Assembly: GCF_017993425.1 (NCBI RefSeq)
Contig: NZ_JAGOMQ010000015.1
Coordinates: 29,789-93,788 of the forward strand
DNA: 64,000 nucleotides
Reading direction: 5' to 3'
Source of the DNA: Amaricoccus sp.
GTDB taxonomy: Bacteria > Pseudomonadota > Alphaproteobacteria > Rhodobacterales > Rhodobacteraceae
In this document: piece by piece, positions 9,458 to 18,737 of the stretch
Position numbering within the stretch: position 1 is the stretch's first letter
Layout of the letters: every line of letters begins with the position of its first letter
Notes under the pieces: model-generated
Told to the model about the DNA's origin: nothing
What the model saw: only the letters and a program-made list of their open reading frames with translations
Databases searched by the model: none
Translations under genes and position numbers: made by a program

Positions 9458-10723
9458 ATGAACATCCTCATCCTCGGCGGCGGCGGCCGCGAGCACGCGC
9501 TGGCCTGGGCCTTCGCGCAGAACCCGAAATGCGACCGGCTCTGGTGCGCCCCCGGCAACGCCGGCATCGCCGAGGTGGCCGATTGCGTCGCGCTCGACAT
9601 CCTCGACGGCGCCAAGGTGCTCGACTTCGCCCGCGAGAACGGCGTCGAGTTCGTCATGATCGGCCCCGAGGCCCCGCTCGCCGAGGGCGTCGCCGACACG
9701 CTGCGCGCCGGCGGCCTCCTCGTCTTCGGCCCGGGCCGCGAGGCCGCCCGGCTCGAAGCCTCCAAGGCTTTCACCAAGGAGATCGCCGCCGCCTGCGGCG
9801 CGCCCACCGCGGCGAGCCAGACCTTCACCGACGAGACCGCCGCCCGGGCCTATGTCGGCGTGCAGGGCGCGCCGATCGTCGTGAAGGCCGACGGGCTCGC
9901 CGCCGGCAAGGGCGTCACCGTGGCGACGACCGAGGCCGAGGCGCAGGCCGCGCTCGACGCGATCTTCGCCGAGGGCCCCGGCGCGCGGGTGGTGATCGAG
10001 GAGTTCATGACCGGCGAGGAGGCGAGCCTCTTCGTGCTGGCGCACGGCACGGATCTCCTCGTCGTCGGCAGCGCGCAGGACCACAAGCGCGCCTTCGACG
10101 GCGACGAGGGCCCGAACACCGGCGGCATGGGCGCCTATTCCCCCGCGCCGGCGATGACGCCGGAGGTCACCGAGCGGGCGCTCGCGGAGATCGTCCGCCC
10201 GACGCTCGCCGAGATGGCCCGCCGCGGCACGCCCTTCCAGGGCGTGCTCTTCGCCGGCCTGATGATCGAGGACGGCCGCCCGCGGCTTGTCGAGTACAAC
10301 GTCCGCTTCGGCGACCCCGAGATCCAGGCGATCGCCATGCGCCTCGGGGCGCAGCTCCTCGACGCCATCCTCGCCTGCGCCGAGGGCCGGCTCGCGGCCG
10401 CGCGGGTGAACTGGGCCGAGGACCACGCGATGACCGTGGTTATCGCCGCCCGCGGCTATCCCGGCGACTACGCCCGCGGCGAGGCGATCGGCCTGCCCGC
10501 CCTCGACGACCCGCGGGCGCGGCTCTTCCACGCCGGCACCCGCATCGAGGGGGGCGAGCTCGTCTCGAACGGCGGCCGCGTCCTCGACGCCACCGCCCGC
10601 GGCGCGACGCTGGCCGAGGCCCGCGACCTCGCCTACGCCGTCGCCGCCGCCGTCGACTGGCCCGGCGGCTTCTACCGCCGCGACATCGGCTGGCGCGCCC
10701 TCCCGGACGACCCCGCCGCCTGA
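9458..10723 (+). CDS. purD: Phosphoribosylamine-glycine ligase
   Basis: A 421-residue ATP-grasp enzyme of the usual GARS length. Diagnostic segments are [17 protein letters not shown] at the start, [13 protein letters not shown], the SKAFTKE ATP-grasp entry, [36 protein letters not shown], and [11 protein letters not shown]. It joins phosphoribosylamine and glycine in de novo purine synthesis. The start is set by GGGAGG eight bases upstream. It is apparently monocistronic and divergent from xseA. Confidence 0.97.
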   Translation: MNILILGGGGREHALAWAFAQNPKCDRLWCAPGNAGIAEVADCVALDILDGAKVLDFARENGVEFVMIGPEAPLAEGVADTLRAGGLLVFGPGREAARLEASKAFTKEIAAACGAPTAASQTFTDETAARAYVGVQGAPIVVKADGLAAGKGVTVATTEAEAQAALDAIFAEGPGARVVIEEFMTGEEASLFVLAHGTDLLVVGSAQDHKRAFDGDEGPNTGGMGAYSPAPAMTPEVTERALAEIVRPTLAEMARRGTPFQGVLFAGLMIEDGRPRLVEYNVRFGDPEIQAIAMRLGAQLLDAILACAEGRLAAARVNWAEDHAMTVVIAARGYPGDYARGEAIGLPALDDPRARLFHAGTRIEGGELVSNGGRVLDATARGATLAEARDLAYAVAAAVDWPGGFYRRDIGWRALPDDPAA

Positions 10724-11181
10724 GCCCGGCGCGGCCTACCCCAACGCCCCGGCGCGGCCTGAGCCCGGCAGGACCTGTCCACGGCTCCGCCGCCGCCTGA
10801 GGCCGGCCCTCGCTGTCCGGCGTCCCCGCCGCGTGAAGCCCGCGACTGCCCGGCGATCCCGCCGCCCGCCTGAGCCCGGCCTCGCTCCCGGCCCGGCAGC
10901 GGCCCGAAGCGTCGCCCCGCGCCTCTCCCCGAACGGCCCCGCCGCCCGCGCCCCCAAAGGCTTTCATTCAGGTTAGCTAACCTGGAGAGCAGTCGGTTTT
11001 CCGCCCACAGGCGGAAAACAAGCAAAGAGACTCTGCGCGCACCTGCGCGCTCCTTGTGGCCGCAAAGGCGGCCACCTCGCCACCCGCACTCACGCGCGCA
11101 ATAAAATTACTTCACGATTATTATCGTTTTAACTCAATTAATTGAGCAGCGTCCCACTGTGGGACATTTCAACGCCCCCGG
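10724..11181. other. Gene-free region rich in palindromes and short repeats
   Basis: No plausible gene is seen. The first 240 bases are G+C-rich and hold three exact copies of CCTGAGCCCGGC (10719, 10758, 10869) and one near copy (10796), the first spanning the purD stop. From 10970 to 11165 composition switches to A+T-rich, and there are six dyad elements in under 200 bases: AGGTTAGCTAACCT (10970), GTTTTCCGC/GCGGAAAAC (10996-11019), GTGGCCGC/GCGGCCAC (11056-11075), ACGAT/ATCGT (11114-11127), CTCAATTAATTGAG (11133) and GTCCCA/TGGGAC (11151-11165). Confidence 0.7.
10996..11019 (+). terminator. Possible purD terminator hairpin
   Basis: A 9-bp perfect stem GTTTTCCGC / GCGGAAAAC with a six-base loop. 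It is the best terminator-like element downstream of purD, although 270 bases away and without a clean T-tract. Confidence 0.35.
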
Positions 11182-11694
11182 TCACCCCCAGGTGAAGCGC
11201 CGCTTCTCCAGCCGCGCCCCCGCCACGCTCTCGACCGCGCTCCCCGTCTCCCGCCCCCCGAGGGCGCGATAGAACGCGAGCCCGACGAGGTTCCCCGCCA
11301 GGCACCAGACGGTCAGCGGCACGACCCCGCGGCCGTCGAGCTCGGCCCGCGCGGCGGCGAAGAGCTGCGAGCCGAACCCGATGCCCTGGCATTCCGGCCG
11401 CACGTAGAGCTCCTGGATCTCGCCCCCCGGGCCCGACCGGCAGCGGCCGACGAGGGCGTAGCCCACCACGTCCTCGCCGAGCGCGGCGACGAGCGCCCGG
11501 CCCCGGCCGTCATGGAGCCGCCGCCACCAGCCCGGACCGCGCCGGCCGATCATCCGGGTCAGCCCCGGCTCCGGGATCACCCCGGCATAGGCATAGCGCC
11601 AAGCCCCGGCATGGACGACGGCCAGCCCCTCGGCGTCCGCCGCCGTCGACCAGCGGGTCCGCAGGACGCCAGCGCTGTCGGGACCGGGCTCCAT
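11182..11694 (-). CDS. GNAT-family N-acetyltransferase
   Basis: A 170-residue acetyltransferase. The acetyl-CoA binding motif A is visible as IQELYVRPECQGIGFGSQLF near residues 90-110 (a variant of the usual RxxGxG/A), followed by the LTVWCLAGNLVGLAFYRALGG beta-bulge helix that typifies this group. The N-terminal part (ADAEGLAVVHAGAWRYAYAGVIP) resembles many unassigned GNAT proteins. The start at the ATG 11694 is chosen because the family begins close to this point; its ribosome site is weak. The substrate is unknown. Confidence 0.8.
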   Translation of the reverse strand: MEPGPDSAGVLRTRWSTAADAEGLAVVHAGAWRYAYAGVIPEPGLTRMIGRRGPGWWRRLHDGRGRALVAALGEDVVGYALVGRCRSGPGGEIQELYVRPECQGIGFGSQLFAAARAELDGRGVVPLTVWCLAGNLVGLAFYRALGGRETGSAVESVAGARLEKRRFTWG

Positions 11695-11825
11695 GCCCGC
11701 GAGACTAGGCCCGCCCCGACCCCGCCACAAGCGCCCCGCGCGGGCAGAATTAACCGCGGGGCGCAGCCTTGCACGCCGGCCCCCGGGCGCTATCATCCCC
11801 GCCCACCACCGCTCGGGAGGAGCCG

Positions 11826-12107
11826 ATGGAAGAAACCGCCGCACAGGGGACCGGCATCCTGGTCTCGTTCATCATCTGGCTGATCGTCGGCGGCGTCGCC
11901 GGCTGGCTCGCAGGACTGATCGTCCGCGGCGGCGGCATGGGCGTGATGGGCAACATCGTGCTCGGCATCCTCGGCGCCATCGTCGCCGGCTGGCTGTTCC
12001 CGCTCCTCGGCCTCGGCTTCGGCGGCGGCATCCTCGGCGCGATCCTGTCCGCCATGGTCGGCGCCATCATCGTGCTGCTGATCATCGGCCTGATAAAACG
12101 GGCCTAG
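11826..12107 (+). CDS. GlsB/YeaQ/YmgE-family membrane protein
   Basis: A 93-residue protein with three closely spaced glycine-rich membrane helices: ILVSFIIWLIVGGVAGWLAGLI, a central NIVLGILGAIVAGWLF segment, and ILSAMVGAIIVLLIIGLI. This is the layout of the transglycosylase-associated GlsB/YeaQ family, often linked to stress but without a defined activity. GGGAGGAG precedes the ATG at 11826. It stands alone, convergent with the gntR gene. Confidence 0.88.
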   Translation: MEETAAQGTGILVSFIIWLIVGGVAGWLAGLIVRGGGMGVMGNIVLGILGAIVAGWLFPLLGLGFGGGILGAILSAMVGAIIVLLIIGLIKRA

Positions 12108-12117
12108 CCCGGACGCC

Positions 12118-12759
12118 CTACACCGCGAAGCGCTCGGCGTCCCGCAGCAGCCGCGTCTCGAAGGCGCGGCTGATGTGCTCGCGGATCGCCGCGTCCGCCG
12201 CCTCGCCGTCGCGGGAGCCGATGGCGCGGACGATCGCCTCGTGCTCGTCGATCGACTGCGGCCCCCGCCCCGGCGCCGCCAGCGATGTCTGCGCCATCAA
12301 GGCCATCGCCCGGTGGACCATGTCGAGCTGCTGGATCAGGTAGCGGTTGTGCGAGGCGAGATGGATCTGGCGGTGGAACCGCTTGTTGGTCCGCGCCAGC
12401 GCCTCGGGCCGGTCGACGAGCTCGCGGTCCTTGCGCACCATCTCCCACAGCACCCGCACCTCCTCGGGCGCCGCGTGCTGCGCCGCCAGCCGGGCCGCAA
12501 GGCCCTCGAGCTCGGCGCGGACCACGTAGAGCTCGCCGAGCTGGTCGTGGTCGAGCGCCGCGACGACGAGGCTGCGGCCGTCGCGGGCGAGCACCCCTTG
12601 CGTCTCCAGCCGCTGCAGCGCCTCGCGGATGGGGGTGCGGGAGACGCCGAAGCGCTCGGCCAGCTCGCTCTCGACCAGCCGGTCGCCGGGACGGAACTCG
12701 CCCTGGTCGATCGCGTCGAGCAGCAGCTCGTGGGCATCCCTCTGGCCGGTCGTCGCCAT
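12118..12759 (-). CDS. GntR-family regulator with FCD domain
   Basis: A 213-residue protein. Residues about 8-70 are a GntR winged helix (DQGEFRPGDRLVESELAERF, then VSRTPIREALQRLE). Residues about 80-205 are a helical FCD ligand domain in which conserved His/Asp residues (NKRFHRQIHLASHN, IDEHEAIVRAI) would bind a metal and a small carboxylate effector. The upstream region contains a CCACAGTGGGA half-palindrome and a TTGACA hexamer that may be its operator/promoter. The target genes are unknown; the exporter next door is a candidate. Confidence 0.9.
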   Translation of the reverse strand: MATTGQRDAHELLLDAIDQGEFRPGDRLVESELAERFGVSRTPIREALQRLETQGVLARDGRSLVVAALDHDQLGELYVVRAELEGLAARLAAQHAAPEEVRVLWEMVRKDRELVDRPEALARTNKRFHRQIHLASHNRYLIQQLDMVHRAMALMAQTSLAAPGRGPQSIDEHEAIVRAIGSRDGEAADAAIREHISRAFETRLLRDAERFAV

Positions 12760-12876
12760 GGCGCGCTGGTCTCCTCCGTCTCCGCCGCCGCGGCGCGGAG
12801 CCTAGTCCGGTCGCGGGGAAGAATCCACGGGCGCCTCGCCCTGCCGCCGGATTCCGGGCCGCATCCCGAAAATGTA

Positions 12877-12917
12877 CCACAGTGGGAAACTGTCCAACCA
12901 TCTGACATCTCTGTCAA
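12877..12917 (-). promoter_or_regulatory. Possible gntR promoter/operator region
   Basis: On the minus strand TTGACA (12917-12912) is followed by a TCCCACTGTGG element (12887-12877). The same 11 bases occur at 11152-11162 inside a perfect 15-base palindrome. TGACA and TGTCA halves separated by four bases (12903-12916) overlap the -35-like hexamer. A clear -10 box is not visible. Confidence 0.35.
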
Positions 12918-13858
12918 ATTGATATATACATGGAGTTATCCACAGGCTGGCGCCGTCGCCGCGGCCGCCATTCGCTGATCATCACGGCGGCGACGATGAG
13001 GGCGCCGCCGAGGAGCGCCAGCGGCGGCAGGCGGTCGCCGGCGAGGCGGCCGACGACGCCGCCCCAGACCGGCTCGCCGGCATAGATCAGCGTCGCCCGG
13101 GTCGGCGAGACGGTGCGCTGCGCCCAGTTGATCGTCAGCTGGATGACCGCCGAGGCGAGGCCGAGGCCGAGCGCCGCGGCGACCCAGCCGGCGGACGCGG
13201 GCAGGCTCTCGCCGGCGACCGGCGAGAAGGCGAAGGCGAGGCCGCTCGCCGTCAGGAGCTGGACGACAGTGATGCGGCGGACGTCGACGGAGCCCGCGAA
13301 GCGGCCGACGAGGATGATCTCCGCGGCGATGGCGACGGCGCCGAGGAGGGTCGCCACCTCGCCCGGGCCGAGCGCGAGCCCGCCCGCCGTCCCGCCCGCC
13401 TGGGGCCCGGCGATCAGGACGAGGCCGACGAAGGCGAGCGCCACGCCGGCCCAGGCCATCGCCGGCGGCGGGCGGCGCAGCACGACGAGCTGGAGAATCG
13501 GCACCAGCGGCACATAGACCGCGGTGATGAAGGCGGAGCGGCTGCTCGAGATCGTCTGGAGGCCGACGGTCTGCAGGGAGAAGCCGAGGAAGATGCAGGC
13601 ACCGACCGCGATCCCGGCGCCGAGCTCGCGGCGGGTCAGCCCGCGCATCGCCCCGGCGAAGAGCGCGAGCGTGGCGAGGCCGGCGGCCGCGAAGCGCAGC
13701 CCGACGAAGGCGAGCGGCGCGCCGCCGGCCAGCATCGCCAGCTGCACGACGAGGAAGGTCGCGCCCCAGACCACGGTGATGGCGACGAGCGCGGCCTCCG
13801 GGCGGGAGAGCGCGAGCGGGTTGCGGCGGGGGGCGGCGATGTGCATCATAGTGCGCAC
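12914..13858 (-). CDS. EamA/DMT-family exporter
   Basis: A 314-residue membrane protein with about ten hydrophobic helices in two five-helix EamA repeats, beginning ALVAITVVWGATFLVVQLAML and ending LALLGGALIVAAVMISEW. Family hallmarks are the early WG(A/S)TF and the mid-protein AFITAVYVPLVPILQLVVL. Members export amino acids, purines or other metabolites; the substrate cannot be read from the sequence. It is transcribed divergently from an XRE-cupin regulator only a few bases away, a common arrangement for local control. An internal ATG at 13846 is an alternative start. Confidence 0.88.
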   Translation of the reverse strand: MRTMMHIAAPRRNPLALSRPEAALVAITVVWGATFLVVQLAMLAGGAPLAFVGLRFAAAGLATLALFAGAMRGLTRRELGAGIAVGACIFLGFSLQTVGLQTISSSRSAFITAVYVPLVPILQLVVLRRPPPAMAWAGVALAFVGLVLIAGPQAGGTAGGLALGPGEVATLLGAVAIAAEIILVGRFAGSVDVRRITVVQLLTASGLAFAFSPVAGESLPASAGWVAAALGLGLASAVIQLTINWAQRTVSPTRATLIYAGEPVWGGVVGRLAGDRLPPLALLGGALIVAAVMISEWRPRRRRQPVDNSMYISI

Positions 13859-13878
13859 CTCATATGAGAAGTATAATG
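13851..13878. promoter_or_regulatory. Very short divergent control region
   Basis: The exporter and the XRE regulator are separated by only five bases if the outermost starts are used. The region contains the palindromes GTGCGCAC (13851) and CTCATATGAG (13859), suitable as an operator, and TATAAT at 13872. If the regulator really starts at the ATG 13876, the palindromes sit just ahead of it. Confidence 0.35.
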
Positions 13879-14439
13879 CCCAATCAAGCCTCCCGTGGCG
13901 ACGTCCTCGCCCATGTCGGGACGAACCTGCGCCGGCTGCGTCAGGCGGCGGGGATGAGCCAGCAGGCGCTGGCGGAGGCGTCGGGGATCAGCCGGCGGAT
14001 GATCGTCGGGCTCGAGGGCGGCGAGACCAACGTCAGCCTCTCGAGCCTCGACCGGCTGGCCTGGGCGCTCGGGGCGGGGTTCGTCGAGATGGTGAGCGAC
14101 CCCGACGCCGGCCTCGCGCCCGGGCGGGTCGAGGCGCTGGCCTGGCGCGGGCGGGCCGAGGGCAGCTCCGCGACGCTGGTCGGCAGCGTGCCGGCGCGGC
14201 GCGACGCGCAGCTCTGGACCTGGTCGCTGGCGCCGGGCGACCGCTACGACGCCGAGCCCGATCCCGAGGGCTGGCACGAGATCGTTCATGTCGACGCCGG
14301 GGTGCTGACGGTCGAGACCGAGGCGGGCGAGCTGACGATCGGCCCCGGCGGCCACGCGATCTACGGCAGCGCCCAGAGCTACGCCTATGCGAACCGCGGC
14401 ACGGACGAGGTGCGGTTCATCCGGGTGGTGGTGGCGTGA
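13864..14439 (+). CDS. XRE-family regulator with C-terminal cupin
   Basis: A 191-residue protein. Residues about 15-70 form a Cro/CI helix-turn-helix (LRRLRQAAGMSQQALAEASG, then IGLEGG-type recognition helix). The C-terminal 70 residues form a small cupin beta-barrel (GWHEIVHVDAGVLTVETEAG, IGPGGHAIYG), likely the effector-binding part. Such regulators usually control a neighbouring transporter or catabolic gene, here the divergent EamA exporter. A start at the ATG 13876 (MPNQASRGD) is equally plausible. Confidence 0.9.
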   Translation: MRSIMPNQASRGDVLAHVGTNLRRLRQAAGMSQQALAEASGISRRMIVGLEGGETNVSLSSLDRLAWALGAGFVEMVSDPDAGLAPGRVEALAWRGRAEGSSATLVGSVPARRDAQLWTWSLAPGDRYDAEPDPEGWHEIVHVDAGVLTVETEAGELTIGPGGHAIYGSAQSYAYANRGTDEVRFIRVVVA

Positions 14440-14593
14440 GGCGGGGCGGCGGGGGCTGACGGCGGAGGGGTTGCGCGTCCGGCATGGCCGTCAGGCCCGG
14501 AGGATCCTGCCGGACTCGCTGGACCTGTTCCATCTTGATCGGCGGCATCGACAGGCCCGGCGGGACGCCGCTCGGGGCGGTCTCCCGGAGGCC

Positions 14594-17500
14594 TCAGGCG
14601 AGCGCCAGCTCGACCAGCAGATCCTTCGCGTCGACCTGGCTGCCGGGCTGGACGTGCAGCGCCTTCACCGTGCCGCCGCGCTCGGCGTAGAGGCCGGTCT
14701 CCATCTTCATCGCCTCGATGGTGACGAGGAGGTCGCCCGCCCGCACCTCCTGGCCTTGCGTCACGCCGACCGAGGCGATCACCCCCGGCATCGGCGCGGC
14801 GACCTGCCCCGGCGCGCCGGGCTCGGCCTTCGGCCGCTTCGGGGCCGAGGCCTGCGCCTTGCGGTTCGGCACCCGGGCGGTGCGCGGCTGGCCGTTCAGC
14901 TCGAAGAACACCCGGACCTCGCCGTCCTCGTTGGTCTCGCCGACGGTCTGGAGGCGGATCTCCAGCGTCTTGCCGGGGTCGATCTCCGCCGCGATCTCGT
15001 CGCCCGGCTCCATGCCGTAGAAATAGACCGGCGTCGGCAGCGTGCGCACCGGGCCATACTCGGCGTGCCGGGTGGCGTAGTCGACGAAGACCTTGGGATA
15101 CATCAGGTAGCCGCAGAAATCCTCGTCGTCGAAGGCGGTCTCGGGAACCTCGGCCTTCAGCTTCGCCCGCAGCGCGCCGAGGTCGGCCGGCGGCATCACC
15201 GCGCCCGGCCGCTCGGTCGAGGCGGGCTCGCCCTTGAGGACCTTCTTCTGGAGCGCCTCGGGCCAGCCGCCCGGGGGCTGGCCGAGATTGCCCTTCATCA
15301 TGTCGACGACGCTCTCCGGGAAGGCGACCTCGACCTCCGGGTCCTCGACCTGCGCCCGGGTCAGCCCCTGCGCCACCATCATCAGCGCCATGTCGCCGAC
15401 GACCTTGGAGGAGGGCGTCACCTTGACGATGTCGCCGAACATGCGGTTGACCTCGGCATACATCGCCGCGACCTCGTGCCAGCGCTCCTCCAGCCCCATG
15501 GAGCGCGCCTGCGCCTTGAGGTTGGTGAACTGGCCGCCCGGCATCTCGTGAAGGTAGACCTCGGAGGCGGGGGCCTTCAGGCCGGCCTCGAAGGCGGCGT
15601 ACTGGGTGCGCACCGCCTCCCAGTAGTCGGAGATCGTGCGGATCGCGCCCATGTCGAGCCCGGTGTCGCGGTCGCCGTGCTTCAGCGCCTCGACGATCGA
15701 GCCGAGGCAGGGCTGCGAGGTGCCGCCCGAGAAGGCGTCCATCGCCGCGTCGACGGCGTCGACGCCCGCCCGCGCGGCGGCGAGGATCGAGGCCCCGGCG
15801 ATGCCGCTGGTGTCGTGGGTGTGGAAGTGGACGGGGAGGCCGACCTCCTCCTTCAGCGCCTTGACGAGGGCGTAGGCGGCGGCGGGCTTGAGGAGCCCGG
15901 CCATGTCCTTCAGCCCGAGGACGTGGGCGCCGGCGTCACGCAGCTCGCTGGCCATCGCGACGTAGTATTTCAGGTCGTACTTGGAGCGGTCCGGGTCGTA
16001 GAGATCGCCGGTGTAGCAGATCGCCGCCTCGCAGACCTTGTCGGCCGCGACCACCGCGTCCATGGCGACGCGCATGTTCTCGACCCAGTTCAGGCTGTCG
16101 AAGACGCGGAAGACGTCGACCCCTGACGAGGCCGCCTGGCCGACGAAGGCCTCGACGACGTTGTCGGGATAGTTGGTGTAGCCGACCCCGTTCGAGGCGC
16201 GCAGCAGCATCTGCGTCATCAGGTTCGGCATCGCCTTGCGCAGGTCCCGCAGCCGCTGCCAGGGGCATTCTTGGAGGAAGCGATAGGCGACGTCGAAGGT
16301 CGCGCCGCCCCAGCACTCGACCGAGAAGAGCTGCGGCAGCATGTGCGCATAGGCCGGCGCGATGCGGATCATGTCGTAGGAGCGCATCCGCGTGGCGAGG
16401 AGGCTCTGGTGGCCGTCGCGCATCGTGGTGTCGGTGATGAGCAGGCGCTCCTGCGCCAGCATCCAGTCGGCCACCGCCTTCGGCCCGTGGGCGTCGAGGA
16501 GCTGGCGGGTGCCCTCCGGCGGGGCCTCGACCGGCACGACGGGGGGCTTCGGGGCCCGGGCCTGCGCCGGCGGCTTCGGCCGGCCGGCGGTCTCCGGATG
16601 GCCGTTCACGGTGATGTCGGCGATGTAGTTGAGGATGCGGGTCGCCCGGTCGCGGCGCTTCTCGAAACGGAAGAGCTCGGGCGTCGTGTCGATGAACTTC
16701 GTCGTGTAGCTGTAGTCGAGGAAGCTCGGGTGCTTCAGCAGGTTCTCGACGAAGGCGATGTTGGTGGAGACGCCGCGGATGCGGAACTCCCTGAGCGCCC
16801 GGTCGAGCCGCGCCACCGCCGCCTCCGGCGTCGGCGCCCAGGCGGTGACCTTCTCGAGGAGCGAGTCGTAGTAGCGGGTGATGACCGCGCCGGAATAGGC
16901 CGTGCCGCCGTCGAGGCGGATGCCCATGCCGGTCGCGCCGCGATAGGCGGTGATGCGGCCGTAGTCGGGGATGAAGTTGTTCTGCGGATCCTCGGTGGTG
17001 ATGCGGCACTGGATGGCGTTGCCGTGCAGCGTGATGTCGGCCTGGCTCGCCATCCCCGTCGCCTCGGCGATGGTCGCGCCCTCCTCGATCAGGATCTGGG
17101 CGCGGACGATGTCGATGCCGGTCACCTCCTCGGTGACGGTGTGCTCGACCTGGATGCGGGGATTCACCTCGATGAAATAGAAATCGCCACTGTCGCGGTC
17201 CATCAGGAACTCAACCGTGCCGGCGCACTCGTAATTCGCCGCCCGCGCGATCCGCAGCGCCAGCCCGCAGACGTACTCGCGCTGCTCCTGGCTCAGGTAG
17301 GGCGCGGGGGCGCGCTCGACGACCTTCTGGTTGCGGCGCTGGACGGAGCAGTCGCGCTCCCACAGGTGATAGATCGTGCCCATCTTGTCGCCGAGGATCT
17401 GCACCTCGACGTGGCGGGCGTTGACGATCATCTTCTCGAGGTAGCCCTCGCCGTTGCCGAAGGCGGCCACGGCCTCGCGGCGGCCCTCCAGCACCTTCTC

Positions 17501-18043
17501 CTCGAGCTCGTCGGGGCCGAGGATCGGGCGCATGCCCCTGCCGCCGCCGCCCCAGGAGGCCTTGAGCATGAAGGGATAGCCGACGGCCTCGGCCATGCGG
17601 CGGACCTCGGCCATGTCGTCGGGCAGGACGTCGGTCGCGGGGATCACCGGCACGCCGGCCTCGATCGCCACCCTGCGGGCGGAGGCCTTGTCGCCGAGCA
17701 TCCGCATGGTGGCCGAGGTCGGGCCGATAAAGGTGATGTCGTTGGCCTCACAGGCCTCGACCAGCTCGGGGTTCTCGGAGAGCAGGCCGTAGCCCGGGTG
17801 GATCGCGTCCGCGCCGGACATCTTCGCCACGCGGATGATCTCGGGGATCGAGAGATAGGCGGCGACCGGGCCGAGGCCCTCGCCGATGCGGTAGGCCTCG
17901 TCCGCCTTGAAGCGGTGCAGCGAGAGCTTGTCCTCCTCGGCGAACACCGCCACCGTGCGCTTGCCGAGCTCGTTCGCCGCCCGCATCACGCGGATCGCGA
18001 TCTCGCCGCGGTTGGCCACCAGGATCTTCTTGAAGGTCGGCAT
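14594..18043 (-). CDS. pyc: Pyruvate carboxylase
   Basis: A 1,149-residue single-chain pyruvate carboxylase. Order of domains: biotin carboxylase (FKKILVANRGEIAIRVMRAA at the start, ATP-grasp KASWGGGGRGMR near 165, EVNPRIQVEHTVTEE near 285), carboxyltransferase (TTMRDGHQSLLATRMR near 545, FHTHDTSGIAGAS near 750), and the biotinyl domain with the EAMKME biotin-lysine motif near 1,115. It carboxylates pyruvate to oxaloacetate, replenishing the TCA cycle. It is one intact frame with no neighbour in the same direction, thus probably monocistronic. Confidence 0.97.
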   Translation of the reverse strand: MPTFKKILVANRGEIAIRVMRAANELGKRTVAVFAEEDKLSLHRFKADEAYRIGEGLGPVAAYLSIPEIIRVAKMSGADAIHPGYGLLSENPELVEACEANDITFIGPTSATMRMLGDKASARRVAIEAGVPVIPATDVLPDDMAEVRRMAEAVGYPFMLKASWGGGGRGMRPILGPDELEEKVLEGRREAVAAFGNGEGYLEKMIVNARHVEVQILGDKMGTIYHLWERDCSVQRRNQKVVERAPAPYLSQEQREYVCGLALRIARAANYECAGTVEFLMDRDSGDFYFIEVNPRIQVEHTVTEEVTGIDIVRAQILIEEGATIAEATGMASQADITLHGNAIQCRITTEDPQNNFIPDYGRITAYRGATGMGIRLDGGTAYSGAVITRYYDSLLEKVTAWAPTPEAAVARLDRALREFRIRGVSTNIAFVENLLKHPSFLDYSYTTKFIDTTPELFRFEKRRDRATRILNYIADITVNGHPETAGRPKPPAQARAPKPPVVPVEAPPEGTRQLLDAHGPKAVADWMLAQERLLITDTTMRDGHQSLLATRMRSYDMIRIAPAYAHMLPQLFSVECWGGATFDVAYRFLQECPWQRLRDLRKAMPNLMTQMLLRASNGVGYTNYPDNVVEAFVGQAASSGVDVFRVFDSLNWVENMRVAMDAVVAADKVCEAAICYTGDLYDPDRSKYDLKYYVAMASELRDAGAHVLGLKDMAGLLKPAAAYALVKALKEEVGLPVHFHTHDTSGIAGASILAAARAGVDAVDAAMDAFSGGTSQPCLGSIVEALKHGDRDTGLDMGAIRTISDYWEAVRTQYAAFEAGLKAPASEVYLHEMPGGQFTNLKAQARSMGLEERWHEVAAMYAEVNRMFGDIVKVTPSSKVVGDMALMMVAQGLTRAQVEDPEVEVAFPESVVDMMKGNLGQPPGGWPEALQKKVLKGEPASTERPGAVMPPADLGALRAKLKAEVPETAFDDEDFCGYLMYPKVFVDYATRHAEYGPVRTLPTPVYFYGMEPGDEIAAEIDPGKTLEIRLQTVGETNEDGEVRVFFELNGQPRTARVPNRKAQASAPKRPKAEPGAPGQVAAPMPGVIASVGVTQGQEVRAGDLLVTIEAMKMETGLYAERGGTVKALHVQPGSQVDAKDLLVELALA

Positions 18044-18298
18044 GAGGCAGCCCTTGCGCTGGCGCCCGGGAGAGAGGCGCGACGGCCGGAATCCCTATCC
18101 CACCCTCGGACGACAGACAATCTGCCCCGCCCTCCGCGGGGCGCCGCTCCGGCGATCGCCGCTTTGCTGGGCGCCGGCGCCCAGGGATCGCGCAGCCGGC
18201 TTCCGTCTTGTTTTCCGGGGCGGCGGCGCCCATCTCGACGCTACCGGGTCGCCTATCCGAGGGGCCCGCGCCGAAGTCGCTTCACGAGGACTTGCGCG

Positions 18299-18718
18299 AT
18301 GACGAAAATGACCTTCGCCTCGCACCCTTATCTTCTTGGGTTCGAGCAGCTGGACCGGCTGGTGGAACGCAGCGCGAAGTCCGGGGCCGAGGGCTACCCG
18401 CCCTGCAACATCGAGCAGACCTCCGACGCCTCCTACCGCATCACCCTCGCGGTCGCGGGCTTCGCCGAGGACGACCTCGCGGTGACGCTGGAATCCAACC
18501 AGCTCGTGGTGCGCGGCCGCCAGCGCGACGACGCGGAGGGCCGCGTCTTCCTGCACCGCGGCATCGCCGCCCGGCAGTTCCAGCGCAGCTTCGTGCTGGC
18601 CGACGGCGTCGAGGTGAGCGGCGCGTCGCTCGAGAACGGGCTCCTGCACATCGACCTCGAGCGCGCCGCGCCCGAGACGGTGGTCCGCACCATCGGCATC
18701 ACCCGCAAGAGCCGCTAG
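18299..18718 (+). CDS. Hsp20-family small heat shock protein
   Basis: A 139-residue alpha-crystallin-type chaperone. The crystallin domain runs from about residue 38 (PPCNIEQTSDASYRITLAVAG) to 130, including FAEDDLAVTLESNQLVVRG and the LENGLLHIDLER strand that corresponds to the conserved A/GxLxIxL motif. GAGGA upstream supports the ATG at 18299. The DUF1150 gene follows 19 bp downstream after its own GGAGG site, a pairing seen in many Alphaproteobacteria. It prevents aggregation of unfolded proteins under stress. Confidence 0.93.
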   Translation: MTKMTFASHPYLLGFEQLDRLVERSAKSGAEGYPPCNIEQTSDASYRITLAVAGFAEDDLAVTLESNQLVVRGRQRDDAEGRVFLHRGIAARQFQRSFVLADGVEVSGASLENGLLHIDLERAAPETVVRTIGITRKSR

Positions 18719-18737
18719 AAACCAAGGAGGCAGAGAC

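Noticed and set aside
12936..12944. TTATCCACA, a perfect DnaA box, as a replication origin signal
   Set aside because: It is a single copy within the last codons of the EamA gene, with no further boxes or A+T-rich unwinding region.
13872..13877. Perfect TATAAT as the promoter of the XRE regulator
   Set aside because: It overlaps the likely start codon at 13876, so transcription would begin inside the gene, and no -35 element is at the right distance.
14387..18298. Two long rightward frames antisense to pyc
   Set aside because: Leu/Arg/His/Asp-rich shadow translations of a certain enzyme gene on the other strand. The only real part is the Hsp20 end of the second one.
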